In this document: positions 7,901 through 9,253 of the stretch, one piece after another
Layout: each line of letters opens with the position of its first letter
Numbering within the stretch: the first letter of the stretch is position 1
DNA from: Acidobacteriota bacterium
GTDB lineage: Bacteria > Acidobacteriota > Terriglobia > Terriglobales > Acidobacteriaceae
Length of the DNA: 9,253 nucleotides
Assembly: GCA_003225615.1 (NCBI GenBank)
Contig: QIAS01000347.1
Coordinates: 1-9,253, forward strand
Reading direction: 5' to 3'
The notes under the pieces: model-generated
The model's input: the letters and a program-made list of their open reading frames with translations, nothing else
What the model was told of the DNA's origin: nothing
The model's database searches: none
Position numbers and translations under genes: made by a program

Positions 7901-8248
7901 TTCCAGCAACCGCTGGATGGGGAATTCGGCAACCTTTGCCGCAACTGCATCTATGGCCCGAACTACTGGAACCTCGATTTTTCCATCACCAAGAACACCA
8001 GAATTAAGGAGGGGCTCGGCCTGCAGTTCCGGGCGGAGTTCTTCAATATCTTCAATCACCCGAATTTTGCTTTGCCAAATGGCAGCCTGACTCCGGGACT
8101 AGACCAGTTCGGTGGACTGCAGTGCAGTCCGGCTCAGGCGTGCTATGCCGGAACTGTCTCCCAGACACCAGATGTGGCGCAGGGAAATCCCGGTCTGGGT
8201 GGTGGAGGGCCGCGGGTGGTCCAGTTGGGGTTGAAGTTGGTTTTCTAG
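4997..8248 (+). CDS. Oar-like TonB-dependent outer-membrane receptor with carboxypeptidase-regulatory domain
   Basis: A 1,083-residue outer-membrane protein of the type greatly expanded in Acidobacteriota. Residues 1-30 are a signal peptide (hydrophobic core ending S-P-A-W-P-Q). Residues 32-112 form a carboxypeptidase-regulatory (Ig-like beta-sandwich) domain: 'RGKVLDASGGMIAGAKV', then 'DGGYVLPELPAGIYVVTA'. 'ERVTVTA' (122-128) resembles a TonB box. The plug follows from about 135 to 262, with ELPLNGRDF (151-159), NIDGNRDRSNNYTLDG (187-202) and GRNSGSVVNIITRSGTN (247-263). The rest is a beta-barrel rich in aromatic and Asn/Gly residues, ending in a terminal Phe after a strand-like segment, the usual outer-membrane insertion signal. 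Proteins of this class take up large or scarce ligands using TonB energy; the ligand here is unknown. Four Cys are seen, all near the C-terminus (981, 984, 1043, 1049). It sits 22 bp behind the SAM hydrolase gene and is followed by a terminator hairpin. Confidence 0.93.
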   Translation: MTNATQISRNSKVLLILTIILLLASPAWPQSFRGSIRGKVLDASGGMIAGAKVSAKSEATGNGRETVTAADGGYVLPELPAGIYVVTAQAAGLSPVAQNIVVNVGLDTTANFDLSKVERKVERVTVTASAPVIEATRDVLSEVVDRKLVAELPLNGRDFGKLVALVPGVTVEPSGVAGTQFGFGQFNIDGNRDRSNNYTLDGTDNNDPYFNNSALNQVGITGAPATLLPVDAIQEFNLQSQFSPEYGRNSGSVVNIITRSGTNQLHGSVFEFVRNSAMDARNYFNTESRKTSFENNQFGASLGGPVIKNKTFFFGAFEGQRERVGSDFILNVPTMAQRQRARQVALSQTDPVTSSPILTQINPALDAVLDFYPTSDTPQIPAVVRDKNDLNNFIVKLDHNLTNNEQLTGRYAFGQSDQTFPLGNNGGFGKGSRLAPFAQTSPTRVQVVSLSLLSTLSSTKINEVRFGYSRYRTSFSSLDANFDPTSIGLNLGTSKLGLPEVDFSTPLLENLGAQGFSVPRGRTSQTYQILDNFTWLHGKHTFKFGGEFRRAAIANFNDNLERGIFSFGSSGLDPDPVVDVLANFYLGNAFVLALTGDTHRTTYNNGIAFFIQDDYRATSTLTLNLGLRWEYFGPMSEKRNLLSNLASDGTLAMVGTHGLDGVYERDLNNFGPRVGFAWNLRPRTVLRGGYGVYYDYVPQDLLIANFTSSAGVATNPVGPVPVLPLNFDPTAFNGSNPGAPVLTVNNTGPFSIFATPRKFPTPYTQNWNLNVQEQLAENASLEIGYVGSKGTKLVRLTDANEPAPFGSGPNPNFGTMDMLVPISSSTYHALQTTFRIQNTHGFSGFVTYGWSKSLDDASDGIDFVSGAAFPQDPGNLKAERGPSTFDTKHRFTAALNYDLPAWHSLGRFGSGWQLNWIASAQSGRPIPITTSDDETGRFYFNERPNLLPGVNPIMSHWNPVTGYLNPLAFQQPLDGEFGNLCRNCIYGPNYWNLDFSITKNTRIKEGLGLQFRAEFFNIFNHPNFALPNGSLTPGLDQFGGLQCSPAQACYAGTVSQTPDVAQGNPGLGGGGPRVVQLGLKLVF

Positions 8249-8265
8249 AGTTGGTCAGGAAGAGG

Positions 8266-8286
8266 GACGCGGCAAGCCGCGTCTTT
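8266..8286 (+). terminator. Hairpin terminator between convergent genes
   Basis: GACGCGG (8266-8272) and CCGCGTC (8277-8283) make a perfect 7-bp GC-rich stem around the loop CAAG, followed by TTT. It lies 17 bp after the receptor stop and 20 bp before the stop of the convergent phosphorylase gene. On the + strand it fits an intrinsic terminator with a short T-run; on the - strand no T-run follows. The same word could also be one copy of a dispersed palindromic repeat. Confidence 0.65.
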
Positions 8287-8306
8287 ACAAGGAATGCATG
8301 GGCAGG

Positions 8307-9146
8307 CTAAACCTCGAAGTCTGCCGCTATGCGCGGGAGCACTGCTTTTAGCAGCGCCTCGAATTGGCCGCGCACCCGTTCTCCGGTTTCCAGCACTTCG
8401 CGGTGATCGATCGGCTTGTCGAGAATTCCTGCTGCCATATTCGTCACACAGGAAATCGCCAGAACTTTCAGCCCCATGTGGACGGCCGCAACCGCCTCAG
8501 AGATAGTAGACATCCCCACGAGATCGGCTCCAATGGTCCGCAGGTAGCGGATTTCCGCAGGGGTTTCGTAGCTCGGGCCTAGCATCGCCGCATACACGCC
8601 CTGGTACACCGTCATCCCCAGCTTACCCGCCTCTTCCACGGTCGCTTCGCGGTAAGACCTCCAATAGGCCTTGGTCATATCTGGAAAACGTTGGCCCAGG
8701 CGATCATCGTTAGGCCCGAGCAACGGATTGTGGCCTTGCAAGTTGATGTGGTCGCTGACCACGACCAGGGCTCCCTGTTCATATTCGAGATTGATGCCGC
8801 CGGCAGCATTGGTGAGAATGACCGCTCGGACGCCCATGCGCCCGAACACTCGGATTGGGAATGCCACCTCTTTAGCCGTATATCCCTCGTACAGGTGCAC
8901 GCGGCCTTGCATTGCAGCGAGCGGGATATCACCGGCCTTACCGATTACCATTTGCCCGGCGTGGCCGATTGCAGTGGAACGCGGGAAAGCGGGGATTTGA
9001 GAGTAAGGAATGCGAGCCGCGTTGGTAAGTTGGTCGGCAAAGGCGCCGAGACCGGAACCCAGCACCAGCCCGATCTTCGGACGAAGTTTGGTTTGGGATA
9101 ACAGGAACTGCGCGGCCGACTCAGCGCGGGTAAAATCGTCGGGCAT
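8307..9146 (-). CDS. punA: Purine nucleoside phosphorylase, trimeric type (inosine/guanosine)
   Basis: A 279-residue cytoplasmic enzyme that cleaves purine nucleosides with phosphate to the free base and ribose-1-phosphate, in purine salvage. Motifs run the full length of the family: GSGLG (30-34), GHAGQ (61-65), GRVHLYEGY (81-89), TNAAGG (112-117), SDHINL (131-136), GPNDDRLG (144-151), GPSYETPAE (190-198), GMSTISEA (211-218) and CVTNMAAG (233-240). S31, H62, R82, H84, Y86, E194, M212, S213, N236 and H248 match by motif the human PNP residues S33, H64, R84, H86, Y88, E201, M219, S220, N243 and H257. N236 indicates preference for 6-oxopurines (inosine, guanosine) rather than adenosine or methylthioadenosine. 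The ATG at 9146 is the first possible start, since an in-frame TAG lies four codons upstream. The Shine-Dalgarno is weak; an AAGGAG at 9169-9174 is too far away. The gene converges on the receptor gene. The symbol could equally be given as pnp or pupG in other naming schemes. Confidence 0.95.
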   Translation of the reverse strand: MPDDFTRAESAAQFLLSQTKLRPKIGLVLGSGLGAFADQLTNAARIPYSQIPAFPRSTAIGHAGQMVIGKAGDIPLAAMQGRVHLYEGYTAKEVAFPIRVFGRMGVRAVILTNAAGGINLEYEQGALVVVSDHINLQGHNPLLGPNDDRLGQRFPDMTKAYWRSYREATVEEAGKLGMTVYQGVYAAMLGPSYETPAEIRYLRTIGADLVGMSTISEAVAAVHMGLKVLAISCVTNMAAGILDKPIDHREVLETGERVRGQFEALLKAVLPRIAADFEV

Positions 9147-9180
9147 CTTCGGCGCATTCTAGCACCAGCTCCTTCGTAGA

Positions 9181-9236
9181 CCTTCGTGTCCTTGGTGGCT
9201 AGCAAGATTTATTGAAAACCACAAAGGACACAAAGG
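9181..9236. repeat. Imperfect inverted repeat of short CACAAAGGA-type units
   Basis: The 18-base left arm (9181-9198) and right arm (9219-9236) are reverse complements at 16 of 18 positions, separated by 20 bases of AT-richer spacer. Weaker pairing extends outward to about 9169 and 9248. The arms are built from CACRAAGGA-like units in opposite orientation. The repeat lies 34 bp upstream of the phosphorylase start, so it may be in that gene's leader or promoter region. Its transcript could fold into a long hairpin. Confidence 0.7.
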
Positions 9237-9248
9237 AACACAAAGGAA
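9220..9248 (+). repeat. Three tandem copies of CACAAAGGA(A)
   Basis: Units lie at 9220-9228, 9229-9238 and 9239-9248; the first lacks the final A. The period of 9-10 bases is close to one helical turn. Similar words recur between genes in many soil and freshwater bacterial genomes, to my recollection, and give spurious 'TKDTKEHKG' translations. The array continues to within 5 bases of the window edge, so its full length is unknown. Confidence 0.7.
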
Positions 9249-9253
9249 TACGG

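Noticed and set aside
7589..8059. A 156-residue - strand open frame opposite the receptor gene
   Set aside because: It lies within the conserved beta-barrel coding region and resembles nothing known.
9220..9248. A CRISPR array at the right edge
   Set aside because: The units are only 9-10 bases, are directly adjacent with no spacers, and there are no cas genes.

Overview
The window is most likely chromosomal DNA from a soil Acidobacteriota (Terriglobia/Acidobacteriia type). This rests on moderate GC content, on a roughly 1,080-residue Oar-like TonB-dependent receptor with an N-terminal carboxypeptidase-regulatory domain and an 'ELPLNGRDF' motif (a protein type strongly expanded in that phylum), and on the short 'CACAAAGGA' intergenic repeats at the right edge. 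The taxonomic call is an inference; there is no rRNA or other marker gene here.

Layout. From 1 to 8248 every gene is on the + strand: the C-terminal half of an MFS transporter (cut by the left edge); an exported two-repeat DUF1259 (LppY/LpqO-type) protein; a full-length two-domain ChrA-type chromate transporter; an exported acetamidase/formamidase-family protein with a GTG start and a possible structured leader; an exported SAM hydroxide adenosyltransferase-family protein (DUF62/SAM hydrolase); and, 22 bp behind it, the TonB-dependent receptor. A hairpin terminator closes this run. A purine nucleoside phosphorylase gene lies convergently on the - strand, and just upstream of its start is an inverted pair of short repeats. 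No stretch longer than 150 bp lacks a gene, and I saw no tRNA, rRNA, insertion sequence or CRISPR array.

How the genes may work together. Two gene pairs look co-transcribed: DUF1259-chrA (21 bp gap) and SAM hydrolase-TonB receptor (22 bp gap with a strong Shine-Dalgarno). Four of the seven proteins carry a signal peptide, so this is largely a cell-envelope and transport neighbourhood. A speculative link is that the exported SAM hydrolase would release adenosine, the receptor could import a ligand, and the neighbouring phosphorylase salvages purine nucleosides. Nothing in the window proves such a pathway.

The points most worth checking are the secreted SAM hydrolase that lacks the usual 'PDNG' motif, the duplicated cupin-like HxHx3E...H motif in the DUF1259 protein, and a possible H-type pseudoknot directly in front of the acetamidase-family gene. 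I did not find a clear new defence or mobile system.
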